A program made the position numbers and the translations under genes. The notes beneath the pieces were generated by a model that worked only from the letters and a program-made list of their open reading frames with translations, ran no database searches and was not told the origin of the DNA. This document shows, piece after piece, positions 16,358-24,057 of a stretch of 64,000 nucleotides of DNA. This DNA comes from Stappia sp. (GTDB lineage Bacteria > Pseudomonadota > Alphaproteobacteria > Rhizobiales > Stappiaceae): positions 4,547,001 through 4,611,000 of the forward strand of contig NZ_CP157793.1 in NCBI RefSeq assembly GCF_040110915.1, given 5' to 3'. How positions within the stretch are numbered: position 1 is the stretch's first letter; each line of letters starts with the position of its first letter.

Positions 16358-17575
16358 GTGACCGTGCATTCCGCACCGCCTTCGCCGCCCGCCCGCCCCC
16401 GGGATCCGCGTCTCGATTTCTTTCGCGGCATCGGCATGTTCATCATTTTCGTGGCGCATTTGCCGAACAACACTTGGACGCTCTGGATTCCGGCCCGTTT
16501 CGGCTTTTCCGATGCGACGGAAATGTTCGTCTTCTGCTCCGGCATGGCCTCGGCGATCGCCTTCGGCAAGGTGTTCGAGGAGCGCGGCTGGGCCATGGGC
16601 GCGGCCCGGGTGAGCCACCGTGTGTGGCAGGTCTACTGGGCTCATATCTGCCAGTTCCTGCTGCTCGCCGCCGCCCTCGTCGCCGTGCAGCGCAGCGGCT
16701 ATCTGGAGGCCTGTTGCGGGCTGACGCAGGACTATGTGACCTCGCTCAACCTCTGGCATTTCTTCGAGAAGACCGAGCAGACCCTGCCGGCCCTGCTGAC
16801 GCTCACCTATGTGCCCAACTATTTCGACATTCTGCCGATGTATATCGTCATCCTGGTGCTCCTGCCGGTGATGATGGCGCTGGCGCGCGTCGACCGGCGG
16901 GCGGTCTTCGCGGCGATGGCCGGGCTCTGGCTCGCGGCCACCTTCGGGCTGCTCGACCTGCCGGCCGAACCTTGGTCGCAGCGTCCCTGGTTCTTCAATC
17001 CCTTCGCCTGGCAGCTCGTCTTCTTCACCGGGTTCGCGCTGATGAAGGGCTGGATCCCGGCCCCGCCCGTGCGCCGCGACCTGATCGTGGTCGCCGCCCT
17101 CATCGTGCTCGTGTCGGTGCCCTTCGCCTATTTCCGCCTCTATCTCGAGTTCGAGACGCTGGAGCGGGCGCGCGAGGCGATCCGCCCGCTGTGGGACAAG
17201 ACCCATTTCGGCATCCTGCGCTACGTCCACTTTCTGGCGCTCGCCTATCTCGCCTGGATCGCGGTCGGCGCGCAGGGGCGCTATCTCGTGGTCGACAATC
17301 TCTGGGGCTCGGTCGTGCGCGTGGTGCAGAAGGTCGGGCAGCAGTCGCTCGCCGTGTTCCTGGCGAGCCTGGTGATCGCCCAGGCCGTCGGCATCCTGCG
17401 CGACATGGTATGGGGGCGCGGCGACATGTTTCTCGAGGCGCTGGCCAACCTCGGCGGGTTCGCCGCGCTGATCGCGGTCGCCTATACCGTCGGCTGGTTC
17501 AAGAGCACGCCGTGGAAGCGCCGCGCGCCCGCGTCGCAGCAGGCCCGGGTAAAGGAGCCCGCCGGGCGCGGCTGA
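16358..17575 (+). CDS. opgC: OpgC family membrane protein
   Basis: 405 residues from the GTG at 16358. OpgC proteins are multispanning inner-membrane acyltransferases that add succinyl groups to osmoregulated periplasmic glucans. The family N-terminus DPRLDFFRGIGMFIIFVAH is clear, and roughly ten hydrophobic helices follow. I prefer the GTG at 16358, with CAGGAC about 9 bases upstream, over a TTG at 16223 because the extra 45 residues are arginine-rich, low in hydrophobic core and not family-like. OpgH, which makes the glucan backbone, is encoded at 8.5-10.3 kb. The gene is separated from the following convergent channel gene by 34 bases containing a GCGCG...CGCGC hairpin. Confidence 0.85.
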   Translation: MTVHSAPPSPPARPRDPRLDFFRGIGMFIIFVAHLPNNTWTLWIPARFGFSDATEMFVFCSGMASAIAFGKVFEERGWAMGAARVSHRVWQVYWAHICQFLLLAAALVAVQRSGYLEACCGLTQDYVTSLNLWHFFEKTEQTLPALLTLTYVPNYFDILPMYIVILVLLPVMMALARVDRRAVFAAMAGLWLAATFGLLDLPAEPWSQRPWFFNPFAWQLVFFTGFALMKGWIPAPPVRRDLIVVAALIVLVSVPFAYFRLYLEFETLERAREAIRPLWDKTHFGILRYVHFLALAYLAWIAVGAQGRYLVVDNLWGSVVRVVQKVGQQSLAVFLASLVIAQAVGILRDMVWGRGDMFLEALANLGGFAALIAVAYTVGWFKSTPWKRRAPASQQARVKEPAGRG

Positions 17576-17609
17576 TCCTCGCGCGCGGTTTCGCGCGGCA
17601 GCGGAGATC

Positions 17610-18431
17610 TCAGGCCCATTCGCCCTCGGTCGGGATCTTGATCGTGCGGCCGCAGTGCTTGCAGTGGACGGCGTCGGTGTCGTGTTTCGACAGCCCGCAG
17701 TCGGGACAGCGGTAGCTCACCTTCTGCGGGCGGAAGATCGTCTGCACGAGCCGCAGGAACAGGCCGACGCCGAAGATCATGATCACCACGGTCAGCAGCC
17801 GGCCGAAGCTGTCGGTCATCGTGATGTCGCCGAAGCCGGTCGTCGTCAGCGTCGTCACGGTGAAATAGAGCGCGTCGAGATAGGTGTTGATCGACGGGTT
17901 GCGATGCCCTTCGGTCACATAGACGATCGCGGTGACGACGAAGACGAAGACCATCAGGTTGATGGCCGACTGGATGATCTCCTCGTTGCGCCGGAAGAAG
18001 AACGACATGTCGCGGAGCTCCTTCAGCAGGTGATAGGAGCGCAGCAGCCGCAGCATGCGCACCACCCGCAGGAAGGCGAGGTTTTCCACCAGCGCGCTGG
18101 CGAACAGCGAGAAGATGACGATCAGATCCGCGATATTGGTGAATTCGAACACCATCCGCAGCGGTCGATGGGCGGCGAACAGGCGCAGCACGTAATCGAG
18201 GCTCAGCACCGCCGCGATGGCGTAGTCGAGCCTGTGGTCGATGCGATCCGGCTCGAGCATCGACGACACGATGAAATAGACGATCGTGGCGACGTCGAAG
18301 CACAGCAGGGCGATCCGCCAGGCCCGCGCGCCCGGCGTCATGCCGTAGTAGAGCCGCCGCACGCGGGCGCGAAACGCCTGCAGGAGGGTGGGGGACGGAG
18401 CCTCGTCCGCTGTGTCGGCATCGCGCGTCAT
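17610..18431 (-). CDS. voltage-gated-type potassium channel with zinc ribbon tail
   Basis: 273 residues. Helices S1-S4 lie between about 40 and 135; the S4-like helix LRVVRMLRLLRSYHLLKELR (121-140) carries regularly spaced arginines. The pore helix and filter read TLTTTGFGDI (filter TTTGFGD, 196-202; the classical form is TVGYGD), and S6 is VIMIFGVGLFLRLVQ. The C-terminus carries a zinc ribbon, C242-C245 and C257-C260 (RCPDCG...HCKHCG), unusual for this family. I start at the ATG at 18431; a GTG at 18569 would add 46 residues of poor sequence reaching into the divergent promoter. It is likely an inner-membrane K+ channel; the ribbon may be a cytoplasmic interaction or sensing module. Confidence 0.85.
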   Translation of the reverse strand: MTRDADTADEAPSPTLLQAFRARVRRLYYGMTPGARAWRIALLCFDVATIVYFIVSSMLEPDRIDHRLDYAIAAVLSLDYVLRLFAAHRPLRMVFEFTNIADLIVIFSLFASALVENLAFLRVVRMLRLLRSYHLLKELRDMSFFFRRNEEIIQSAINLMVFVFVVTAIVYVTEGHRNPSINTYLDALYFTVTTLTTTGFGDITMTDSFGRLLTVVIMIFGVGLFLRLVQTIFRPQKVSYRCPDCGLSKHDTDAVHCKHCGRTIKIPTEGEWA

Positions 18432-18589
18432 GGGGGGACAAGAGCGCAGCGCCGGCGCAAGGTCAATCGCGCAATTTCCATCGCGCGGCCGGGCATTTGA
18501 TTCCGGAGCGAATCGGCGCAAACTTTTTGTTAACCATTTCAGGACCGTCCGATGCGGGGCGGCCGGCACGTTTGGAGCAGGGACACCGC

Positions 18590-18880
18590 ATGACCCGATT
18601 CGAGACCGCCCTTCCCACGCTGGACGATTCCCTGCGCTTCGCCGAACAGCATGTCGGCGATATTCTCTACACGCCGAAATCGCCGGACGGGGCGCCCTAC
18701 CGCTTCATCGTCCGCGGGGCGGGCCGCTTCGGCAACGGGGCGCGCAGCAGCCGGCCGAGCGAGGTGCTGGCCACCACGCGGCGCGAGGCGGAGTTGCGCC
18801 GGCTGCATGCGGTGGCGACGAGCATCGCCCACTATCTGGAAGAACGCATCGAGGCCGAGGCGCCGGACGTCGCTTCCTAG
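18590..18880 (+). CDS. hypothetical protein, 96 aa
   Basis: A short frame starting MTRFETALPTLDDSLRFAEQ with GGAGCAGGG ten bases upstream. It has no signal peptide or membrane segment. A predicted beta-rich middle (DILYTPKSP, PYRFIVRGAG) is followed by a charged helix (REAELRRLHAVATSIAHYLE). I do not recognise the family. It is divergent from the channel gene. The stop codon lies inside the first copy of a 30-bp tandem repeat. Good ribosome site and biased codon use make it likely real. Confidence 0.6.
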   Translation: MTRFETALPTLDDSLRFAEQHVGDILYTPKSPDGAPYRFIVRGAGRFGNGARSSRPSEVLATTRREAELRRLHAVATSIAHYLEERIEAEAPDVAS

Positions 18881-18950
18881 CCGCGCAACGCGCCGGACGT
18901 CGCCTCCTAGCCGCGCAACGCGCCGGCGGGGCCTCCTGGCCGCGGAAACG
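18861..18950. repeat. 30-bp tandem repeat, three copies, spanning a stop codon
   Basis: Three adjacent 30-bp units begin at 18861, 18891 and 18921 (CGCCGGACGTCGCTTCCTAG...). The first contains the TAG of the 96-aa gene and the second an identical in-phase TAG; the third has TGG there. Units 1 and 2 differ by one base, unit 3 by several, so the array is recent. Confidence 0.85.
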
Positions 18951-18974
18951 CGCGGGCGGGCCGGGCGCCGAACC

Positions 18975-20030
18975 TCAGGACCAGGTGCGCTCCAGCACCG
19001 AGAGCCAGTTGCGCCAGGCGATCTTCTCGATCAGCGCCTCGCCGTAGCCGGCCGCGCGCATCGCCTCGATCAGATGCGGCAGGCCGGCGACGTCGCCGAT
19101 GGCCCGGGGCACCAGACACCCGTCGAAATCCGAGCCGAGCGCCACGCCGTCCTCGCCGAGCCGGGCAAGCAGATGGTCGAGATGGCGCACCATGGTCTCC
19201 AGCGGCGTGTCGCTGCGGTCCCGCCCGTCCTCGCGCAGGAAGGCGGTGTGGAAGTTGAGCCCGACGAGCCCGCCGCTCTCGGCGATGGCGTCGAGCTGGC
19301 GGTCGGTCAGGTTGCGTGCCGAGGCGCACAGTGCATGGGCGTTGGAGTGGCTCGCCACCAGCGGCGCCTCCGTCGTGGCCGCCACGTCCCAGAAGCCCTT
19401 TTCCGTGATGTGCGACAGATCGACGAGGATCTTCAGCCCGTTGCAGGCGCGCACCAGCGCCTTGCCGGCGTCGGTGAGCCCGGGCCCGAGGTCCGGCCCC
19501 GAGGGAAAGGCCATCGGCACGCCGTGGCCGAAGATATTGTCGCGGCTCCACACGGGCCCAAGCGAGCGCAGGCCGGCGGCGTGCAGCACCTCCAGCGCGG
19601 TGAAATCGGGGTCGATCGCCTCCGCGCCCTCGATGTGCAGCACCAGGGCGAGCGCGTCGCGCGCCATCGCCGCGCGGATCTCCGAAACACTCCGGCAGAT
19701 CGCCACGGCGCCGTCCGAGGCGCGCTCGATCCGCCGCGCGCGGGCGGCCATGCGCAGGGTCATGGCGAGCGCGCGGGGCTGCTCGACGGGCGCGAAATGC
19801 GCCGGATCGTTCGGGTCGTAGCGGCTGTTGAGATCGAAATCGGCCTGAGAGGGCACGAACATGGCGAAGAGCCCGCCGGCGAAGCCGCCCTCGCGGGCGC
19901 GCGGCAGGTCGATGTGATCGCGCCGGGCGCGGTCGAAGAAGGAGCGGGCCCGCGCCGTTCCCTCGCCGAGTTCGAGTTTCAAGAGCGTGTCATTGTGCCC
20001 GTCGAAAACGGGAACGCGGGAAGGGGGCAT
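18975..20030 (-). CDS. membrane dipeptidase (peptidase family M19)
   Basis: 351 residues from the ATG at 20030, which has GGAG six bases upstream. M19 renal-dipeptidase-like zinc enzymes split dipeptides. The di-zinc ligands are visible in order: H12 and D14 (FDGHNDTL), the bridging Glu (LHIEGAEAI), His in VDLSHITEKGFWDV and ASHSNAHALC, and the Asp of ALGSDFDG. No signal peptide is seen, so it should be cytoplasmic. It lies 87 bases after mtnA in the same direction and may be co-transcribed. The substrate is unknown; bacterial members also act on D-amino-acid-containing dipeptides. Confidence 0.9.
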   Translation of the reverse strand: MPPSRVPVFDGHNDTLLKLELGEGTARARSFFDRARRDHIDLPRAREGGFAGGLFAMFVPSQADFDLNSRYDPNDPAHFAPVEQPRALAMTLRMAARARRIERASDGAVAICRSVSEIRAAMARDALALVLHIEGAEAIDPDFTALEVLHAAGLRSLGPVWSRDNIFGHGVPMAFPSGPDLGPGLTDAGKALVRACNGLKILVDLSHITEKGFWDVAATTEAPLVASHSNAHALCASARNLTDRQLDAIAESGGLVGLNFHTAFLREDGRDRSDTPLETMVRHLDHLLARLGEDGVALGSDFDGCLVPRAIGDVAGLPHLIEAMRAAGYGEALIEKIAWRNWLSVLERTWS

Positions 20031-20117
20031 TCGGGGCTCCTGACGAAACGGATGCGCGAAAGTGTTGCCGCCGCACAGCGTCTCGCGCAAGAGGCCGGTG
20101 CGCTCCGGCGCCGGCTG

Positions 20118-21218
20118 TCAGGCCACCGCGCGCTCGGGAAAGAGTCCGGCAAGACCTTCGGCACTCGCGTCGCAGATCCCGCGTTCGGTGATCAGCCCGG
20201 TGACGAGCCGCGCCGGGGTCACGTCGAAGGCCGGATTGGCGGCCGGCGTCTCGGGCGGGCAGATCAGCACCTTGTCGAGGGTTCCGTCGGCGCGCCGGCC
20301 CTGGAGCCAGATGACTTCCTCCGCGCCGCGTTCCTCGATCGGGATTTCCCTCACCCCGTCCTGCACGCTCCAGTCGATGGTGGAGGACGGCAGCGCGACA
20401 TAGAAGGGCACGCCGTTGTCCCTGGCCGCGAGCGCCTTCAGATAGGTGCCGATCTTGTTGCACACATCGCCGCGCGCCGTGGTGCGGTCGGTGCCGGTGA
20501 TGACCAGATCGACCTTGCCGTGCTGCATCAGATGACCGCCGGCATTGTCCACGATCAGCGTGTGCGGGACGCCGTGCTTGCCAAGCTCCCAGGCGGTGAG
20601 GCTGGCGCCCTGATTGCGCGGGCGCGTTTCGTCGACATAGACATGCACGGGAATGCCGGCGTCATGCGCCTGATAGATCGGCGAGGTCGCCGTGCCCCAG
20701 TCGACGGTGGCGATCCAGCCGGCGTTGCAATGGGTGAGCACGTTGACCGGCGCGCCGGGCGCCTTGCCGGCGGCGATCTCGCGGATCAGATCCAGCCCGT
20801 GCCGGCCGATGGCGTGATTGACCGCGACATCCTCGTCGCACAGGGTGCCGGCGAACGCCCAGGCGGCCTCCGCGCGCGCCGACGGCTCCAGCGGCGCGAG
20901 GCGGGCGCGGGCGGCATCGAGCGCCCATTTCAGGTTGATGGCGGTCGGGCGCGTGGCGATCAGCCGGTCGTAGGCGTCGGCAAGGGCCGCGTCGCCGGGA
21001 TCGCGCCGCATGGCGAGCGCCAGCCCGTAGGCCGCCGTCGCCCCGATCAGCGGGGCGCCGCGCACCCACATGTCGCGGATCGCGGTCGCCGCGTCCTCCA
21101 GACTGCGCAGCTCCACCGTCACGAATTCGTGCGGCAGGCGCGTCTGGTCGATGATGCCGGCGGCCGCGCCGTCGGCGCTCGGCCAGATGGCGCGATAGGG
21201 CGTTCCGTCGATCTTCAT
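20118..21218 (-). CDS. mtnA: S-methyl-5-thioribose-1-phosphate isomerase
   Basis: 366 residues from MKIDGTPYRAIWPS. MtnA converts methylthioribose-1-phosphate to methylthioribulose-1-phosphate in methionine salvage. The catalytic Cys and Asp are C164 (NVLTHCNAGWIAT) and D244 (TGTDRTTARGDV, then NKIGT), as in the B. subtilis enzyme, and VRGAPLIGATAAYG is a family signature. Two further in-frame starts upstream would add poorly structured residues. No other mtn gene is in the window, so the pathway would be split. The next gene downstream is the M19 dipeptidase. Confidence 0.93.
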   Translation of the reverse strand: MKIDGTPYRAIWPSADGAAAGIIDQTRLPHEFVTVELRSLEDAATAIRDMWVRGAPLIGATAAYGLALAMRRDPGDAALADAYDRLIATRPTAINLKWALDAARARLAPLEPSARAEAAWAFAGTLCDEDVAVNHAIGRHGLDLIREIAAGKAPGAPVNVLTHCNAGWIATVDWGTATSPIYQAHDAGIPVHVYVDETRPRNQGASLTAWELGKHGVPHTLIVDNAGGHLMQHGKVDLVITGTDRTTARGDVCNKIGTYLKALAARDNGVPFYVALPSSTIDWSVQDGVREIPIEERGAEEVIWLQGRRADGTLDKVLICPPETPAANPAFDVTPARLVTGLITERGICDASAEGLAGLFPERAVA

Positions 21219-21349
21219 GGGGAAGGTCTCGCTCCGGTTGCGGTCACTTGGCCTGAGCGTATCACGCCCGGGGGGCGCGGCGGAACCGCCCGGGCTGCCC
21301 GCTTGCACAGGCGGTTCACGCGCACTGGCGGTTCACACGGGCGAGCCGC

Positions 21350-21664
21350 TCAGGCGCGTTCGGCGAGCACCACGGTGAAGCCCTCGAACTCCGGCGGGCC
21401 GAGATAGAGCGGCTTGTTGTCGCCGGCATTCTTGTGCGCGTCGCGGAACGCCTGGCTCTTGGTCCAGGCGATGAAGGCCGCCTCGCTCTCCCAGATCGTG
21501 TGCGAGGCGAAGAGCGTGTGCTCCTCGCCGCTGGGGCCGCGCAGCAGATGGAACTCCACGAAGCCCTCCACGTCGGCGAGCTTGCGTTCGCGGTTGCGCC
21601 AGACCGTTTCGAAGGCCTCCTCGCTGCCGGGCTTCACGCGAAACCGGTTCATGGCGATGTACAT
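21350..21664 (-). CDS. hmuQ: haem-degrading monooxygenase, HmuQ-like (ABM domain)
   Basis: 104 residues (MYIAMNRFRVKPGSEEAFE...), a ferredoxin-like antibiotic-biosynthesis-monooxygenase domain closely resembling rhizobial HmuQ, an IsdG-type enzyme that opens haem to release iron. Conserved blocks are FVEFHLLRGP, LFASHTIWES and KPLYLGPPEFEGF. The start overlaps the end of the DUF2325 gene by 16 bases, so translation is probably coupled. hmuP lies just beyond the DUF2325 gene, on the other side of an iron-type operator. I infer haem oxidation from family likeness; a structural relative with another role is possible. Confidence 0.82.
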   Translation of the reverse strand: MYIAMNRFRVKPGSEEAFETVWRNRERKLADVEGFVEFHLLRGPSGEEHTLFASHTIWESEAAFIAWTKSQAFRDAHKNAGDNKPLYLGPPEFEGFTVVLAERA

Positions 21665-22974
21665 GGATGTGTCTCCCCCTGCGTGTGCCCGTCGTGCGAA
21701 GGCGTGTCGCCCGTTCGAGCGTCGTCTGCGTGACTGTCGTGCGGTATCTGGTCTTTCTCCCGCGCCGCGACAAGGTCGCGCAAGGCGCGCTGAAAGGCGC
21801 CCTGGCCGGCGCTGCGCAACGGCACGAAGGGTTTGTTGAGCTTGTGGCAGCCGCGTTTGGCGCGCAGGCACGCGTCGTGGCTCACGCAACTCACCGGACA
21901 AAAGACGCAATCGACGGAGGGCAGCAGCCGGTCGAGGCGCTGCGGCGCGTCCTCCACGCCGCCGTCATGATGCAGGACCGTGGCGTTGAAGCGCGCGGCA
22001 ATGCGGCCGAGACGGGCGCGCTGGGCATTGAGCCCGCCGACATAGAGCACGGTGCGGGGCACCTGTAGCGCGGGCTCCGGAGCGTTTTCGCCATCGGGCG
22101 TGGGCGCGGAAGGGGCGGGCGCGGACGGGGTGGCCGCGTGGTTCTCCCGCACGGGCCGTCGCTCAAGCTCCGCGAGGCGGCCTTCCGCCATGCGGGCGCG
22201 GGCCCGGGCCGAGGCGACGGCGCGCTGCGCCTTGGCGAGACGGCGGCGAAGCGCGGCGGCGTCGCGCGCGGATGCGCCGGTCTCCTCGGTCGTGTCCCGG
22301 CTCGGACGTTGGCCGCGCAGCGCCACGATCTGCGCCCGAAGGCGGGCGATGTCCCGGTCGCGCTCGGCAAGCGCGTCGCGCAATCCGCTCTCGATCCGTC
22401 GGGCGCGCTCCTCATGCGCCTGCAGCCGGTCGTGAAGCGTGGCGTTTTCCACGGTTTTCTGCCGGAAGGACGCTCCGGCCAGATGCGACCACATATGCAC
22501 CTCGCCGAAGATCCGCACGCGCAGCGCGGCGGGCACATGCGTACTGGTCATGAAAGCCCAATAGGCGCCGGCCACCTGACCCCGGTCGCACATTTCGGTC
22601 CACAGATCGGCGAGCGCGCTGTCGCAGCGCCGGCGCGCAACCTTGCGCAAGGCGCCTTCGAAGCGCTGGTCGAGCAGCTTCTGGAAGGCGCGGGAGAACG
22701 GAGTGTCGGTGGTCGACATCCGGACGAAATGGCCGTGCACGTCGTAATCCGGCGTGCCGTCGGCCACCTCGAGGCCGACACGGCGGGCGACCCGCCGCAG
22801 ATCGCCGACGCTTGCGCAGGTGCCGAGCAGCGAGCAGTGGACGCTGTCGGTCTGTTCCCACAACGCGATGCGCCGGCGCGCCGGCTCGGCGGGCGGCGCC
22901 GGGTCCTCGGGGCGCGCCTGCTCCGCGATGGCCGAACGGATCGCGTCGGTCAGGGTGTGGGAGCGGGCGCACAT
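21649..22974 (-). CDS. DUF2325 domain-containing protein in haem operon
   Basis: 441 residues from the ATG at 22974 (GAGG five bases upstream). The N-terminal 190 residues are alpha-helical with scattered cysteines (HCSLLGTCAS, RCDSALADLW). Residues about 185-300 form a charged coiled coil followed by an Ala/Pro-rich linker. The C-terminal DUF2325 domain (about 325-410) begins VPRTVLYVGGLNAQ and contains HHDGG and the cysteine cluster CVFCPVSCVSHDAC. The tail is His/Asp-rich. In alphaproteobacteria this protein often accompanies hmuP and haem genes; its biochemistry is unknown. The cysteines could bind a metal or haem iron. It is first in the DUF2325-hmuQ unit. Confidence 0.82.
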   Translation of the reverse strand: MCARSHTLTDAIRSAIAEQARPEDPAPPAEPARRRIALWEQTDSVHCSLLGTCASVGDLRRVARRVGLEVADGTPDYDVHGHFVRMSTTDTPFSRAFQKLLDQRFEGALRKVARRRCDSALADLWTEMCDRGQVAGAYWAFMTSTHVPAALRVRIFGEVHMWSHLAGASFRQKTVENATLHDRLQAHEERARRIESGLRDALAERDRDIARLRAQIVALRGQRPSRDTTEETGASARDAAALRRRLAKAQRAVASARARARMAEGRLAELERRPVRENHAATPSAPAPSAPTPDGENAPEPALQVPRTVLYVGGLNAQRARLGRIAARFNATVLHHDGGVEDAPQRLDRLLPSVDCVFCPVSCVSHDACLRAKRGCHKLNKPFVPLRSAGQGAFQRALRDLVAAREKDQIPHDSHADDARTGDTPSHDGHTQGETHPCTSP

Positions 22975-23280
22975 GGGAACCTCATCGAAGATCGTGGAAA
23001 GCCCGGCGGGCCCCGGGCGCGGGCGGTGCCGCTTGGAAGACACCGCCCGCGCGGTCGGGAGACCGCTGGACAGCAAGGCGTGGCTCGCTGGCCGATGAGG
23101 GAGTTACCGGCGTGGCTTGCTGGCGCTTGGACCACGCCCGCCGACCGTCGGGGCACAGCGACGGCGTTGACGGGCATTGCCTTGGGTATAAAACTTGAGT
23201 AATCGAGTCAAGATAAATCCGGCAATCCGCCGGCGCCCCGCGCGCCGTTTGTCACCTTCGCCATACACGAGGTCCGACCC
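22975..23280. other. divergent intergenic region of the haem module
   Basis: 305 bases between the DUF2325-hmuQ unit and hmuP. Most is GC-rich without structure; the only AT-rich part (23180-23218) contains the TGA-N9-TCA box and promoter-like elements. I see no gene. Confidence 0.6.
23194..23212. promoter_or_regulatory. RirA-like iron-responsive operator (TGA-N9-TCA)
   Basis: The palindrome CTTGA-N9-TCAAG contains TGA (23196-23198), nine bases, then TCA (23208-23210). This is the consensus of the IRO box bound by the iron-sulfur repressor RirA in rhizobia. It lies 68 bases upstream of the hmuP ATG. On the minus strand a TTGACT ... TATACC promoter pair reads through it towards the DUF2325 gene. 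Both sides of the module would then be repressed when iron is plentiful; other regulators (Irr) cannot be excluded. Confidence 0.6.
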
Positions 23281-23505
23281 ATGTCCGAAGCGTCCTTCTC
23301 CCGCCCCGTCCGCTCCCCGCGCCGCCCGGCCGGTCGTCCCCGGCTTCATCTCCCGAAGGACGCGACGCGTGCGGCGGAGCCCGAGCCGCTCGAACTCGAC
23401 AGCACGGCGTTGTTCCAGGGCGCGCGCGAAGTGCTGATCCGGCACAAGGACAGCGTCTACCGCCTGTCGATCACGCGTTTCGAGAAGCTGCTGCTGACCA
23501 AGTGA
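23281..23505 (+). CDS. hmuP: hemin uptake protein HmuP
   Basis: 74 residues. The C-terminal half is the HmuP signature: STALFQGAREVLIRHKDSVYR followed by LSITRFEKLLLTK (about residues 41-74). The first 35 residues are a basic, proline-rich extension. In Bradyrhizobium HmuP is a co-activator of haem-uptake genes that works with Irr; in others it is simply required for haem use. GAGG lies eight bases before the ATG. The gene is divergent from DUF2325-hmuQ with a shared iron-type operator. No haem receptor or hmuTUV genes are in the window. Confidence 0.92.
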   Translation: MSEASFSRPVRSPRRPAGRPRLHLPKDATRAAEPEPLELDSTALFQGAREVLIRHKDSVYRLSITRFEKLLLTK

Positions 23506-24057
23506 GTGTCCCGCCGGCCGCACTCTTGTCTTGGCGCGCGCGATCTGCCATGAAACAGGAGCGTGCCGTGGCCGTCGCCGGCCCTCGCGCGCCATCCCAG
23601 GCCCCGATCGGCTCACCGGTCGGGCCTACCTCACGCAAGCCTCGTCCACGCGCATCGTGACGCGGGGCCGTCACCGCAGGCGTCGCATCAGGCCATGACC
23701 GAGCCGTCGAACCATATGATGACCGCCGCCGCCGCGGCCCGCCCGGGAGCGTCCGCGCGTGCCCGTGTGCGCGCGCAAGGCCCGGCCTGCGGACGATTTA
23801 CCCGCTGACACGACGGCCGTTGGCCGGCCGTGCCAGAGCCGCCTAGGGGCGGGCGATCCGAGGTCGCCCCATGGCCCGCCGGGCGCTGCCGTCCCCGCGC
23901 CGTCCGACCCGCCGTCCGGCCGACCTTCCGGCGTGGCCGGTGACTGGAAACCGGCGGAAAACCTGCTAAAAGAACCCGGCTTTTGCGAGCCTCAAGATCC
24001 TTCCCCGCGGTGTGCCGCCGACCGACCGGCCGCGCGCCGCAAAAGCGCGACGGTACC
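23506..24057. other. 550-base intergenic region upstream of pheS
   Basis: No convincing gene. Several short open frames lack ribosome sites and protein-like composition. A hairpin ACGGCC...GGCCGT near 23812-23831 could end the hmuP transcript but has no U-run. TGCTAAAA (23964-23971), about 85 bases before pheS, looks like an extended -10 element. I could not find a leader peptide rich in phenylalanine. Confidence 0.4.

Noticed and set aside
18861..18950. CRISPR-like array
   Set aside because: The units are directly adjacent with no spacers and only three copies; a simple tandem repeat.
18651..21407. 918-codon plus-strand frame over the dipeptidase and mtnA
   Set aside because: It is the antisense of two motif-complete genes and its composition is that of a GC-rich shadow.
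23563..23808. Short frames upstream of pheS as a leader peptide or small gene
   Set aside because: No ribosome site, no run of phenylalanine codons and no terminator/antiterminator pair.
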